Positions 24,026 through 38,702 are shown, numbered from the stretch's first letter. The stretch is 64,000 bases of DNA from Argentina anserina (GCF_933775445.1 NW_026089464.1:372001-436000); one strand, 5' to 3'. The notes: generated by a model not told the origin, from the letters alone. Made by a program: numbers and translations.

Positions 24026-27000
24026 TTGTATTTGAGAGTTTTGCAAGTGTGGGAGTGTGTTTCTTTCAAACTGAGTATCTTTACATCGTTTGCGTATCTT
24101 TACTATTCCAATTGTGTATCTTTACATCGTTTGCGTATCTTTACTATTCCAATTGTGTATCTTTACTATTCCAATTGTGTATCTTTACATCGTTTGCGTA
24201 TCTTTACTATTCCAATTGTGTATCTTTACATCGTTTGCGTATCTTTACTATTCCAATTGTGTATATTTTCATTTCTTGTTTGAGTATCTTTCTGTAAGGC
24301 TTTCTGATGAGAGTTTCTATTGTATTTGAGAGTTTTGCAAGTGTGGGAGTGTGTTTCTTTCAAACTGAGTATCTTTACATCGTTTGCGTATCTTTACTAT
24401 TCCAATTGTGTATCTTTTCATTTCTCGTTTGAGTATCTTTCTGTAAGGCTTCTGATGCGAGTTTCTATTGTATTTGAGAGTTTTGCAAGTGTGGGAGTGT
24501 GTTTCTTTCAAACTGAGTATCTTTACATCGTTTGCGTATCTTTACTATTCCAATTGTGTATCTTTTCATTTCTCGTTTGAGTATCTTTCTGTAAGGCTTC
24601 TGATTCGAATTTCTATTGTATTTGAGAGTTTTGCAAGTGTGGGAGTGTGTTTCTTTCAATCTGAGTATCTTTACATCGTTTGCGTATCTTTACTATTCCA
24701 ATTGTGTATCTTTTCATTTCTCGTTTGAGTATCTTTCTGTAAGGCTTTCTGATGCGAGTTTCTATTGTATTTGAGAGTTTTGCAAGTGTGGGAGTGTGTT
24801 TCTTTCAAACTGAGTATCTTTACATCGTTTGCGTATCTTTACTATTCCAATTGTGTATCTTTACATCGTTTGCGTATCTTTACTATTCCAATTGTGTATC
24901 TTTTCATTTCTCGTTTGAGTATCTTTCTGTAAGGCTTTCTGATGCGAGTTTCTATTGTATTTGAGAGTTTTGCAAGTGTGGGAGTGTGTTTCTTTCAAAC
25001 TGAATATCTTTACATCGTTTGCGTATCTTTACTATTCCAATTGTGTATCTTTTCATTTCTCGTTTGAGTATCTTTCTGTAAGGCTTCTGATACGAGTTTC
25101 TATTGTATTTGAGAGTTTTGCAAGTGTGGGAGTGTGTTTCTTTCAAACTGAGTATCTTTACATCGTTTGCGTATCTTTACTATTCCAATTGTGTATCTTT
25201 ACATCGTTTGCGTATCTTTACTATTCCAATTGTGTATCTTTTCATTTCTCGTTTGAGTATCTTTCTGTAAGGCTTTCTGATGCGAGTTTCTATTGTATTT
25301 GAGAGTTTTGCAAGTGTGGGAGTGTGTTTCTTTCAAACTGAGTATCTTTACATCGTTTGCGTATCTTTAATATTCCAATTGTGTATCTTTATATCGTTTG
25401 CGTATCTTTACTATTCCAATTGTGTATATTTTCATTTCTTGTTTGAGTATCTTTCTGTAAGGCTTTCTGATGCGAGTTTCTATTGTATTTGAGAGTTTTG
25501 CAAGTGTGGGAGTGTGTTTCTTTCAAACTGAGTATCTTTACATCGTTTGCGTATCTTTACTATTCCAATTGTGTATCTTTTCATTTCTCGTTTGAGTATC
25601 TTTCTGTAAGGCTTCTGATGCGAGTTTTTATTGAATTTGAGAGTTTTGCAAGTGTGGGAGTGTGTTTCTTTCAAACTGAGTATCTTTACATCGTTTGCGT
25701 ATCTTTACTATTCCAATTGTGTATCTTTACATCGTTTGCGTATCTTTACTATTCCAATTGTGTATCTTTACTATTCCAATTGTGTATCTTTACATCGTTT
25801 GCGTATCTTTACTATTCCAATTGTGTATCTTTACATCGTTTGCGTATCTTTACTATTCCAATTGTGTATATTTTCATTTCTTGTTTGAGTATCTTTCTGT
25901 AAGGCTTTCTGATGAGAGTTTCTATTGTATTTGAGAGTTTTGCAAGTGTGGGAGTGTGTTTCTTTCAAACTGAGTATCTTTACATCGTTTGCGTATCTTT
26001 ACTATTCCAATTGTGTATCTTTTCATTTCTCGTTTGAGTATCTTTCTGTAAGGCTTCTGATGCGAGTTTCTATTGTATTTGAGAGTTTTGCAAGTGTGGG
26101 AGTGTGTTTCTTTCAAACTGAGTATCTTTACATCGTTTGCGTATCTTTACTATTCCAATTGTGTATCTTTTCATTTCTCGTTTGAGTATCTTTCTGTAAG
26201 GCTTCTGATGCGAGTTTCTATTGTATTTGAGAGTTTTGCAAGTGTGGGAGTGTGTTTCTTTCAAACTGAGTATCTTTACATCGTTTGCGTATCTTTACTA
26301 TTCCAATTGTGTATCTTTACATCGTTTGCGTATCTTTACTATTCCAATTGTGTATATTTTCATTTCTTGTTTGAGTATCTTTCTGTAAGGCTTTCTGATG
26401 AGAGTTTCTATTGTATTTGAGAGTTTTGCAAGTGTGGGAGTGTGTTTCTTTCAAACTGAGTATCTTTACATCGTTTGCGTATCTTTACTATTCCAATTGT
26501 GTATCTTTACATCGTTTGCGTATCTTTACTATTCCAATTGTGTATCTTTTCATTTCTCGTTTGAGTATCTTTCTGTAAGGCTTTCTGATGCGAGTTTCTA
26601 TTGTATTTGAGAGTTTTGCAAGTGTGGGAGTGTGTTTCTTTCAAACTGAGTATCTTTACATCGTTTGCGTATCTTTAATATTCCAATTGTGTATCTTTAT
26701 ATCGTTTGCGTATCTTTACTATTCCAATTGTGTATATTTTCATTTCTTGTTTGAGTATCTTTCTGTAAGGCTTTCTGATGCGAGTTTCTATTGTATTTGA
26801 GAGTTTTGCAAGTGTGGGAGTGTGTTTCTTTCAAACTGAGTATCTTTACATCGTTTGCGTATCTTTACTATTCCAATTGTGTATCTTTTCATTTCTCGTT
26901 TGAGTATCTTTCTGTAAGGCTTCTGATGCGAGTTTTTATTGAATTTGAGAGTTTTGCAAGTGTGGGAGTGTGTTTCTTTCAAACTGAGTATCTTTACATC

Positions 27001-27718
27001 GTTTGCGTATCTTTACTATTCCAATTGTGTATCTTTACATCGTTTGCGTATCTTTACTATTCCAATTGTGTATCTTTACTATTCCAATTGTGTATCTTTA
27101 CATCGTTTGCGTATCTTTACTATTCCAATTGTGTATCTTTACATCGTTTGCGTATCTTTACTATTCCAATTGTGTATATTTTCATTTCTTGTTTGAGTAT
27201 CTTTCTGTAAGGCTTTCTGATGAGAGTTTCTATTGTATTTGAGAGTTTTGCAAGTGTGGGAGTGTGTTTCTTTCAAACTGAGTATCTTTACATCGTTTGC
27301 GTATCTTTACTATTCCAATTGTGTATCTTTTCATTTCTCGTTTGAGTATCTTTCTGTAAGGCTTCTGATGCGAGTTTCTATTGTATTTGAGAGTTTTGCA
27401 AGTGTGGGAGTGTGTTTCTTTCAAACTGAGTATCTTTACATCGTTTGCGTATCTTTACTATTCCAATTGTGTATCTTTTCATTTCTCGTTTGAGTATCTT
27501 TCTGTAAGGCTTCTGATGCGAGTTTCTATTGTATTTGAGAGTTTTGCAAGTGTGGGAGTGTGTTTCTTTCAAACTGAGTATCTTTACATCGTTTGCGTAT
27601 CTTTACTATTCCAATTGTGTATCTTTACATCGTTTGCGTATCTTTACTATTCCAATTGTGTATATTTTCATTTCTTGTTTGAGTATCTTTCTGTAAGGCT
27701 TTCTGATGAGAGTTTCTA

Positions 27719-30700
27719 TTGTATTTGAGAGTTTTGCAAGTGTGGGACTGTGTTTCTTTCAAACTGAGTATCTTTACATCGTTTGCGTATCTTTACTATT
27801 CCAATTGTGTATCTTTTCATTTCTCGTTTGAGTATCTTTCTGTAAGGCTTCTGATACGAGTTTCTATTGTATTTGAGAGTTTTGCAAGTGTGGGAGTGTG
27901 TTTCTTTCAAACTGAGTATCTTTACATCGTTTGCGTATCTTTACTATTCCAATTGTGTATCTTTTCATTTCTCGTTTGAGTATCTTTCTGTAAGGCTTCT
28001 GATTCGAATTTCTATTGTATTTGAGAGTTTTGCAAGTGTGGGAGTGTGTTTCTTTCAATCTGAGTATCTTTACATCGTTTGCGTATCTTTACTATTCCAA
28101 TTGTGTATCTTTTCATTTCTCGTTTGAGTATCTTTCTGTAAGGCTTCTGATGCGAGTTTCTATTGTATTTGAGAGTTTTGCAAGTGTGGGAGTGTGTTTC
28201 TTTCAAACTGAGTATCTTTACATCGTTTGCGTATCTTTACTATTCCAATTGTGTATCTTTACATCGTTTGCGTATCTTTACTATTCCAATTGTGTATCTT
28301 TACATCGTTTGCGTATCTTTACTATTCCAATTGTGTATATTTTCATTTCTTGTTTGAGTATCTTTCTGTAAGGCTTTCTGATGAGAGTTTCTATTGTATT
28401 TGAGAGTTTTGCAAGTGTGGGAGTGTGTTTCTTTCAAACTGAGTATCTTTACATCGTTTGCGTATCTTTACTATTCCAATTGTGTATCTTTTCATTTCTC
28501 GTTTGAGTATCTTTCTGTAAGGCTTCTGATGCGAGTTTCTATTGTATTTGAGAGTTTTGCAAGTGTGGGAGTGTGTTTCTTTCAAACTGAGTATCTTTAC
28601 ATCGTTTGCGTATCTTTACTATTCCAATTGTGTATCTTTACATCGTTTGCGTATCTTTACTATTCCAATTGTGTATCTTTTCCTTTCTCGTTTGAGTATC
28701 TTTCTGTAAGGCTTTCTGATGCGAGTTTCTATTGTATTTGAGAGTTTTGCAAGTGTGGGAGTGTGTTTCTTTCAAACTGAATATCTTTACATCGTTTGCG
28801 TATCTTTACTATTCCAATTGTGTATCTTTTCATTTCTCGTTTGAGTATCTTTCTGTAAGGCTTCTGATTCGAGTTTCTATTGTATTTGAGAGTTTTGCAA
28901 GTGTGGGAGTGTGTTTCTTTCAATCTGAGTATCTTTACATCGTTTGCGTATCTTTACTATTCCAATTGTGTATCTTTTCATTTCTCGTTTGAGTATCTTT
29001 CTGTAAGGCTTCTGATTCGAGTTTCTATTGTATTTGAGAGTTTTGCAAGTGTGGGAGTGTGTTTCTTTCAATCTGAGTATCTTTACATCGTTTGCGTATC
29101 TTTACTATTCCAATTGTGTATCTTTTCATTTCTCGTTTGAGTATCTTTCTGTAAGGCTTCTGATGCGAGTTTCTATTGTATTTGAGAGTTTTGCAAGTGT
29201 GGGAGTGTGTTTCTTTCAAACTGAGTATCTTTACATCGTTTGCGTATCTTTACTATTCCAGTTGTGTATCTTTACATCGTTTGCGTATCTTTACTATTCC
29301 AATTGTGTATCTTTTCCTTTCTCGTTTGAGTATCTTTCTGTAAGGCTTTCTGATGCGAGTTTCTATTGTATTTGAGAGTTTTGCAAGTGTGGGAGTGTGT
29401 TTCTTTCAAACTGAATATCTTTACATCGTTTGCGTATCTTTACTATTCCAATTGTGTATCTTTTCATTTCTCGTTTGAGTATCTTTCTGTATGGCTTCTG
29501 ATTCGAATTTCTATTGTTTTTGAGAGTTTTGCAAGTGTGGGAGTGTGTTTCTTTCAATCTGAGTATCTTTACATCGTTTGCGTATCTTTACTATTCCAAT
29601 TGTGTATCTTTTCATTTCTCGTTTGAGTATCTTTCTGTAAGGCTTCTGATGCGAGTTTCTATTGTATTTGAGAGTTTTGCAAGTGTGGGAGTGTGTTTCT
29701 TTCAAACTGAGTATCTTTACATCGTTTGCGTATCTTTACTATTCCAATTGTGTATCTTTACATCGTTTGCGTATCTTTACTATTCCAATTGTGTATCTTT
29801 TCATTTCTCGTTTGAGTATCTTTCTGTAAGGCTTTCTGATGCGAGTTTCTATTGTATTTGAGAGTTTTGCAAGTGTGGGAGTGTGTTTCTTTCAAACTGA
29901 ATATCTTTACATCGTTTGCGTATCTTTACTATTCCAATTGTGTATCTTTTCATTTCTCGTTTGAGTATCTTTCTGTAAGGCTTCTGATACGAGTTTCTAT
30001 TGTATTTGAGAGTTTTGCAAGTGTGGGAGTGTGTTTCTTTCAAACTGAGTATCTTTACATCGTTTGCGTATCTTTACTATTCCAATTGTGTATCTTTACA
30101 TCGTTTGCGTATCTTTACTATTCCAATTGTGTATCTTTTCATTTCTCGTTTGAGTATCTTTCTGTAAGGCTTTCTGATGCGAGTTTCTATTGTATTTGAG
30201 AGTTTTGCAAGTGTGGGAGTGTGTTTCTTTCAAACTGAGTATCTTTACATCGTTTGCGTATCTTTAATATTCCAATTGTGTATCTTTATATCGTTTGCGT
30301 ATCTTTACTATTCCAATTGTGTATATTTTCATTTCTTGTTTGAGTATCTTTCTGTAAGGCTTTCTGATGCGAGTTTCTATTGTATTTGAGAGTTTTGCAA
30401 GTGTGGGAGTGTGTTTCTTTCAAACTGAGTATCTTTACATCGTTTGCGTATCTTTACTATTCCAATTGTGTATCTTTACTATTCCAATTGTGTATCTTTA
30501 CTATTCCAATTGTGTATCTTTACATCGTTTGCGTATCTTTACTATTCCAATTGTGTATCTTTACATCGTTTGCGTATCTTTACTATTCCAATTGTGTATA
30601 TTTTCATTTCTTGTTTGAGTATCTTTCTGTAAGGCTTTCTGATGAGAGTTTCTATTGTATTTGAGAGTTTTGCAAGTGTGGGAGTGTGTTTCTTTCAAAC

Positions 30701-33700
30701 TGAGTATCTTTACATCGTTTGCGTATCTTTACTATTCCAATTGTGTATCTTTTCATTTCTCGTTTGAGTATCTTTCTGTAAGGCTTCTGATGCGAGTTTC
30801 TATTGTATTTGAGAGTTTTGCAAGTGTGGGAGTGTGTTTCTTTCAAACTGAGTATCTTTACATCGTTTGCGTATCTTTACTATTCCAATTGTGTATCTTT
30901 TCATTTCTCGTTTGAGTATCTTTCTGTAAGGCTTCTGATTCGAATTTCTATTGTATTTGAGAGTTTTGCAAGTGTGGGAGTGTGTTTCTTTCAAACTGAG
31001 TATCTTTACATCGTTTGCGTATCTTTACTATTCCAATTGTGTATCTTTTCATTTCTCGTTTGAGTATCTTTCTGTAAGGCTTCTGATTCGAATTTCTATT
31101 GTATTTGAGAGTTTTGCAAGTGTGGGAGTGTGTTTCTTTCAATCTGAGTATCTTTACATCGTTTGCGTATCTTTACTATTCCAATTGTGTATCTTTTCAT
31201 TTCTCGTTTGAGTATCTTTCTGTAAGGCTTCTGATGCGAGTTTCTATTGTATTTGAGAGTTTTGCAAGTGTGGGAGTGTGTTTCTTTCAAACTGAGTATC
31301 TTTACATCGTTTGCGTATCTTTACTATTCCAATTGTGTATCTTTACATCGTTTGCGTATCTTTACTATTCCAATTGTGTATCTTTACATCGTTTGCGTAT
31401 CTTTACTATTCCAATTGTGTATATTTTCATTTCTTGTTTGAGTATCTTTCTGTAAGGCTTTCTGATGAGAGTTTCTATTGTATTTGAGAGTTTTGCAAGT
31501 GTGGGAGTGTGTTTCTTTCAAACTGAGTATCTTTACATCGTTTGCGTATCTTTACTATTCCAATTGTGTATCTTTTCATTTCTCGTTTGAGTATCTTTCT
31601 GTAAGGCTTCTGATGCGAGTTTCTATTGTATTTGAGAGTTTTGCAAGTGTGGGAGTGTGTTTCTTTCAAACTGAGTATCTTTACATCGTTTGCGTATCTT
31701 TACTATTCCAATTGTGTATCTTTACATCGTTTGCGTATCTTTACTATTCCAATTGTGTATCTTTTCCTTTCTCGTTTGAGTATCTTTCTGTAAGGCTTTC
31801 TGATGCGAGTTTCTATTGTATTTGAGAGTTTTGCAAGTGTGGGAGTGTGTTTCTTTCAAACTGAATATCTTTACATCGTTTGCGTATCTTTACTATTCCA
31901 ATTGTGTATCTTTTCATTTCTCGTTTGAGTATCTTTCTGTAAGGCTTCTGATTCGAGTTTCTATTGTATTTGAGAGTTTTGCAAGTGTGGGAGTGTGTTT
32001 CTTTCAATCTGAGTATCTTTACATCGTTTGCGTATCTTTACTATTCCAATTGTGTATCTTTTCATTTCTCGTTTGAGTATCTTTCTGTAAGGCTTCTGAT
32101 TCGAGTTTCTATTGTATTTGAGAGTTTTGCAAGTGTGGGAGTGTGTTTCTTTCAATCTGAGTATCTTTACATCGTTTGCGTATCTTTACTATTCCAATTG
32201 TGTATCTTTTCATTTCTCGTTTGAGTATCTTTCTGTAAGGCTTCTGATGCGAGTTTCTATTGTATTTGAGAGTTTTGCAAGTGTGGGAGTGTGTTTCTTT
32301 CAAACTGAGTATCTTTACATCGTTTGCGTATCTTTACTATTCCAGTTGTGTATCTTTACATCGTTTGCGTATCTTTACTATTCCAATTGTGTATCTTTTC
32401 CTTTCTCGTTTGAGTATCTTTCTGTAAGGCTTTCTGATGCGAGTTTCTATTGTATTTGAGAGTTTTGCAAGTGTGGGAGTGTGTTTCTTTCAAACTGAAT
32501 ATCTTTACATCGTTTGCGTATCTTTACTATTCCAATTGTGTATCTTTTCATTTCTCGTTTGAGTATCTTTCTGTAAGGCTTCTGATTCGAATTTCTATTG
32601 TATTTGAGAGTTTTGCAAGTGTGGGAGTGTGTTTCTTTCAATCTGAGTATCTTTACATCGTTTGCGTATCTTTACTATTCCAATTGTGTATCTTTTCATT
32701 TCTCGTTTGAGTATCTTTCTGTAAGGCTTCTGATGCGAGTTTCTATTGTATTTGAGAGTTTTGCAAGTGTGGGAGTGTGTTTCTTTCAAACTGAGTATCT
32801 TTACATCGTTTGCGTATCTTTACTATTCCAATTGTGTATCTTTACATCGTTTGCGTATCTTTACTATTCCAATTGTGTATCTTTTCATTTCTCGTTTGAG
32901 TATCTTTCTGTAAGGCTTTCTGATGCGAGTTTCTATTGTATTTGAGAGTTTTGCAAGTGTGGGAGTGTGTTTCTTTCAAACTGAATATCTTTACATCGTT
33001 TGCGTATCTTTACTATTCCAATTGTGTATCTTTTCATTTCTCGTTTGAGTATCTTTCTGTAAGGCTTCTGATACGAGTTTCTATTGTATTTGAGAGTTTT
33101 GCAAGTGTGGGAGTGTGTTTCTTTCAAACTGAGTATCTTTACATCGTTTGCGTATCTTTACTATTCCAATTGTGTATCTTTACATCGTTTGCGTATCTTT
33201 ACTATTCCAATTGTGTATCTTTTCATTTCTCGTTTGAGTATCTTTCTGTAAGGCTTTCTGATGCGAGTTTCTATTGTATTTGAGAGTTTTGCAAGTGTGG
33301 GAGTGTGTTTCTTTCAAACTGAGTATCTTTACATCGTTTGCGTATCTTTAATATTCCAATTGTGTATCTTTATATCGTTTGCGTATCTTTACTATTCCAA
33401 TTGTGTATATTTTCATTTCTTGTTTGAGTATCTTTCTGTAAGGCTTTCTGATGCGAGTTTCTATTGTATTTGAGAGTTTTGCAAGTGTGGGAGTGTGTTT
33501 CTTTCAAACTGAGTATCTTTACATCGTTTGCGTATCTTTACTATTCCAATTGTGTATCTTTACTATTCCAATTGTGTATCTTTACTATTCCAATTGTGTA
33601 TCTTTACATCGTTTGCGTATCTTTACTATTCCAATTGTGTATCTTTACATCGTTTGCGTATCTTTACTATTCCAATTGTGTATATTTTCATTTCTTGTTT

Positions 33701-33886
33701 GAGTATCTTTCTGTAAGGCTTTCTGATGAGAGTTTCTATTGTATTTGAGAGTTTTGCAAGTGTGGGAGTGTGTTTCTTTCAAACTGAGTATCTTTACATC
33801 GTTTGCGTATCTTTACTATTCCAATTGTGTATCTTTTCATTTCTCGTTTGAGTATCTTTCTGTAAGGCTTCTGATGCGAGTTTCTA
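27719..33886 (+). repeat. Tandem higher-order repeat, 2 copies of 3,084 bp
   Basis: Copies are 27,719-30,802 and 30,803-33,886. All anchors match at 3,084 bp (27,867/30,951; 28,015/31,099; 28,394/31,478; 29,366/32,450; 29,852/32,936; 30,380/33,464; 30,655/33,739). Both contain the rare 275-bp unit with three consecutive B blocks (30,449-30,514 and 33,533-33,598) and the ATTCCAGTTG substitution (29,261 and 32,345). Private differences include GGGACTGTG near 27,748, TGTATGGC near 29,492 and TTGTTTTTG near 29,516, all in the first copy. Confidence 0.88.
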
Positions 33887-36317
33887 TTGTATTTGAGAGT
33901 TTTGCAAGTGTGGGAGTGTGTTTCTTTCAAACTGAGTATCTTTACATCGTTTGCGTATCTTTACTATTCCAATTGTGTATCTTTTCATTTCTCGTTTGAG
34001 TATCTTTCTGTAAGGCTTCTGATTCGAATTTCTATTGTATTTGAGAGTTTTGCAAGTGTGGGAGTGTGTTTCTTTCAATCTGAGTATCTTTACATCGTTT
34101 GCGTATCTTTACTATTCCAATTGTGTATCTTTTCATTTCTCGTTTGAGTATCTTTCTGTAAGGCTTTCTGATGCGAGTTTCTATTGTATTTGAGAGTTTT
34201 GCAAGTGTGGGAGTGTGTTTCTTTCAAACTGAGTATCTTTACATCGTTTGCGTATCTTTACTATTCCAATTGTGTATCTTTACATCGTTTGCGTATCTTT
34301 ACTATTCCAATTGTGTATCTTTTCATTTCTCGTTTGAGTATCTTTCTGTAAGGCTTTCTGATGCGAGTTTCTATTGTATTTGAGAGTTTTGCAAGTGTGG
34401 GAGTGTGTTTCTTTCAAACTGAATATCTTTACATCGTTTGCGTATCTTTACTATTCCAATTGTGTATCTTTTCATTTCTCGTTTGAGTATCTTTCTGTAA
34501 GGCTTCTGATACGAGTTTCTATTGTATTTGAGAGTTTTGCAAGTGTGGGAGTGTGTTTCTTTCAAACTGAGTATCTTTACATCGTTTGCGTATCTTTACT
34601 ATTCCAATTGTGTATCTTTACATCGTTTGCGTATCTTTACTATTCCAATTGTGTATCTTTTCATTTCTCGTTTGAGTATCTTTCTGTAAGGCTTTCTGAT
34701 GCGAGTTTCTATTGTATTTGAGAGTTTTGCAAGTGTGGGAGTGTGTTTCTTTCAAACTGAGTATCTTTACATCGTTTGCGTATCTTTAATATTCCAATTG
34801 TGTATCTTTATATCGTTTGCGTATCTTTACTATTCCAATTGTGTATATTTTCATTTCTTGTTTGAGTATCTTTCTGTAAGGCTTTCTGATGCGAGTTTCT
34901 ATTGTATTTGAGAGTTTTGCAAGTGTGGGAGTGTGTTTCTTTCAAACTGAGTATCTTTACATCGTTTGCGTATCTTTACTATTCCAATTGTGTATCTTTA
35001 CATCGTTTGCGTATCTTTACTATTCCAATTGTGTATCTTTACTATTCCAATTGTGTATCTTTACATCGTTTGCGTATCTTTACTATTCCAATTGTGTATA
35101 TTTTCATTTCTTGTTTGAGTATCTTTCTGTAAGGCTTTCTGATGAGAGTTTCTATTGTATTTGAGAGTTTTGCAAGTGTGGGAGTGTGTTTCTTTCAAAC
35201 TGAGTATCTTTACATCGTTTGCGTATCTTTACTATTCCAATTGTGTATCTTTTCATTTCTCGTTTGAGTATCTTTCTGTAAGGCTTCTGATGCGAGTTTC
35301 TATTGTATTTGAGAGTTTTGCAAGTGTGGGAGTGTGTTTCTTTCAAACTGAGTATCTTTACATCGTTTGCGTATCTTTACTATTCCAATTGTGTATCTTT
35401 TCATTTCTCGTTTGAGTATCTTTCTGTAAGGCTTCTGATTCGAATTTCTATTGTATTTGAGAGTTTTGCAAGTGTGGGAGTGTGTTTCTTTCAATCTGAG
35501 TATCTTTACATCGTTTGCGTATCTTTACTATTCCAATTGTGTATCTTTTCATTTCTCGTTTGAGTATCTTTCTGTAAGGCTTTCTGATGCGAGTTTCTAT
35601 TGTATTTGAGAGTTTTGCAAGTGTGGGAGTGTGTTTCTTTCAAACTGAGTATCTTTACATCGTTTGCGTATCTTTACTATTCCAATTGTGTATCTTTACA
35701 TCGTTTGCGTATCTTTACTATTCCAATTGTGTATCTTTTCATTTCTCGTTTGAGTATCTTTCTGTAAGGCTTTCTGATGCGAGTTTCTATTGTATTTGAG
35801 AGTTTTGCAAGTGTGGGAGTGTGTTTCTTTCAAACTGAATATCTTTACATCGTTTGCGTATCTTTACTATTCCAATTGTGTATCTTTTCATTTCTCGTTT
35901 GAGTATCTTTCTGTAAGGCTTCTGATACGAGTTTCTATTGTATTTGAGAGTTTTGCAAGTGTGGGAGTGTGTTTCTTTCAAACTGAGTATCTTTACATCG
36001 TTTGCGTATCTTTACTATTCCAATTGTGTATCTTTACATCGTTTGCGTATCTTTACTATTCCAATTGTGTATCTTTTCATTTCTCGTTTGAGTATCTTTC
36101 TGTAAGGCTTTCTGATGCGAGTTTCTATTGTATTTGAGAGTTTTGCAAGTGTGGGAGTGTGTTTCTTTCAAACTGAGTATCTTTACATCGTTTGCGTATC
36201 TTTAATATTCCAATTGTGTATCTTTATATCGTTTGCGTATCTTTACTATTCCAATTGTGTATATTTTCATTTCTTGTTTGAGTATCTTTCTGTAAGGCTT
36301 TCTGATGCGAGTTTCTA
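33739..36317 (+). repeat. Tandem higher-order repeat, period 1,416 bp
   Basis: Anchors 33,739; 33,887; 34,184; 34,374; 34,712 and 34,902 recur at 35,155; 35,303; 35,600; 35,790; 36,128 and 36,318. After 36,318 the copies part: the first goes to a 253-bp unit, the second to a short unit with GAATTTG. Related blocks elsewhere have periods 1,438 (33,261 to 34,699) and 1,457 bp (10,921 to 12,378; 16,371 to 17,828; 23,823 to 25,280), differing by 22 and 41 bp, again one B or one AB. Confidence 0.82.
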
Positions 36318-37732
36318 TTGTATTTGAGAGTTTTGCAAGTGTGGGAGTGTGTTTCTTTCAAACTGAGTATCTTTACATCGTTTGCGTATCTTTACTATTC
36401 CAATTGTGTATCTTTTCATTTCTCGTTTGAGTATCTTTCTGTAAGGCTTCTGATGCGAGTTTTTATTGAATTTGAGAGTTTTGCAAGTGTGGGAGTGTGT
36501 TTCTTTCAAACTGAGTATCTTTACATCGTTTGCGTATCTTTACTATTCCAATTGTGTATCTTTACATCGTTTGCGTATCTTTACTATTCCAATTGTGTAT
36601 CTTTACTATTCCAATTGTGTATCTTTACATCGTTTGCGTATCTTTACTATTCCAATTGTGTATCTTTACATCGTTTGCGTATCTTTACTATTCCAATTGT
36701 GTATATTTTCATTTCTTGTTTGAGTATCTTTCTGTAAGGCTTTCTGATGAGAGTTTCTATTGTATTTGAGAGTTTTGCAAGTGTGGGAGTGTGTTTCTTT
36801 CAAACTGAGTATCTTTACATCGTTTGCGTATCTTTACTATTCCAATTGTGTATCTTTTCATTTCTCGTTTGAGTATCTTTCTGTAAGGCTTCTGATGCGA
36901 GTTTCTATTGTATTTGAGAGTTTTGCAAGTGTGGGAGTGTGTTTCTTTCAAACTGAGTATCTTTACATCGTTTGCGTATCTTTACTATTCCAATTGTGTA
37001 TCTTTACATCGTTTGCGTATCTTTACTATTCCAATTGTGTATCTTTTCCTTTCTCGTTTGAGTATCTTTCTGTAAGGCTTTCTGATGCGAGTTTCTATTG
37101 TATTTGAGAGTTTTGCAAGTGTGGGAGTGTGTTTCTTTCAAACTGAATATCTTTACATCGTTTGCGTATCTTTACTATTCCAATTGTGTATCTTTTCATT
37201 TCTCGTTTGAGTATCTTTCTGTAAGGCTTCTGATGCGAGTTTCTATTGTATTTGAGAGTTTTGCAAGTGTGGGAGTGTGTTTCTTTCAAACTGAGTATCT
37301 TTACATCGTTTGCGTATCTTTACTATTCCAATTGTGTATCTTTTCATTTCTCGTTTGAGTATCTTTCTGTAAGGCTTCTGATTCGAATTTCTATTGTATT
37401 TGAGAGTTTTGCAAGTGTGGGAGTGTGTTTCTTTCAATCTGAGTATCTTTACATCGTTTGCGTATCTTTACTATTCCAATTGTGTATCTTTTCATTTCTC
37501 GTTTGAGTATCTTTCTGTAAGGCTTTCTGATGCGAGTTTCTATTGTATTTGAGAGTTTTGCAAGTGTGGGAGTGTGTTTCTTTCAAACTGAGTATCTTTA
37601 CATCGTTTGCGTATCTTTACTATTCCAATTGTGTATCTTTACATCGTTTGCGTATCTTTACTATTCCAATTGTGTATCTTTTCATTTCTCGTTTGAGTAT
37701 CTTTCTGTAAGGCTTTCTGATGCGAGTTTCTA

Positions 37733-38702
37733 TTGTATTTGAGAGTTTTGCAAGTGTGGGAGTGTGTTTCTTTCAAACTGAATATCTTTACATCGTTTGC
37801 GTATCTTTACTATTCCAATTGTGTATCTTTTCATTTCTCGTTTGAGTATCTTTCTGTAAGGCTTCTGATACGAGTTTCTATTGTATTTGAGAGTTTTGCA
37901 AGTGTGGGAGTGTGTTTCTTTCAAACTGAGTATCTTTACATCGTTTGCGTATCTTTACTATTCCAATTGTGTATCTTTACATCGTTTGCGTATCTTTACT
38001 ATTCCAATTGTGTATCTTTTCATTTCTCGTTTGAGTATCTTTCTGTAAGGCTTCTGATGCGAGTTTCTATTGTATTTGAGAGTTTTGCAAGTGTGGGAGT
38101 GTGTTTCTTTCAAACTGAGTATCTTTACATCGTTTGCGTATCTTTACTATTCCAATTGTGTATCTTTTCATTTCTCGTTTGAGTATCTTTCTGTAAGGCT
38201 TCTGATGCGAGTTTCTATTGTATTTGAGAGTTTTGCAAGTGTGGGAGTGTGTTTCTTTCAAACTGAATATCTTTACATCGTTTGCGTATCTTTACTATTC
38301 CAATTGTGTATCTTTTCATTTCTCGTTTGAGTATCTTTCTGTAAGGCTTCTGATACGAGTTTCTATTGTATTTGAGAGTTTTGCAAGTGTGGGAGTGTGT
38401 TTCTTTCAAACTGAGTATCTTTACATCGTTTGCGTATCTTTACTATTCCAATTGTGTATCTTTACATCGTTTGCGTATCTTTACTATTCCAATTGTGTAT
38501 CTTTTCATTTCTCGTTTGAGTATCTTTCTGTAAGGCTTCTGATGCGAGTTTCTATTGTATTTGAGAGTTTTGCAAGTGTGGGAGTGTGTTTCTTTCAAAC
38601 TGAGTATCTTTACATCGTTTGCGTATCTTTACTATTCCAATTGTGTATCTTTTCATTTCTCGTTTGAGTATCTTTCTGTAAGGCTTCTGATGCGAGTTTC
38701 TA
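37733..38702 (+). repeat. Tandem trimer, 2 copies of 485 bp (148+189+148)
   Basis: Anchors 37,733, 37,881 and 38,070 recur at 38,218, 38,366 and 38,555. The 189-bp member has the AB duplication but lacks the extra T in D, so the two features of the long form are separable here. Related series lie at 38,703-39,670. Confidence 0.75.
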
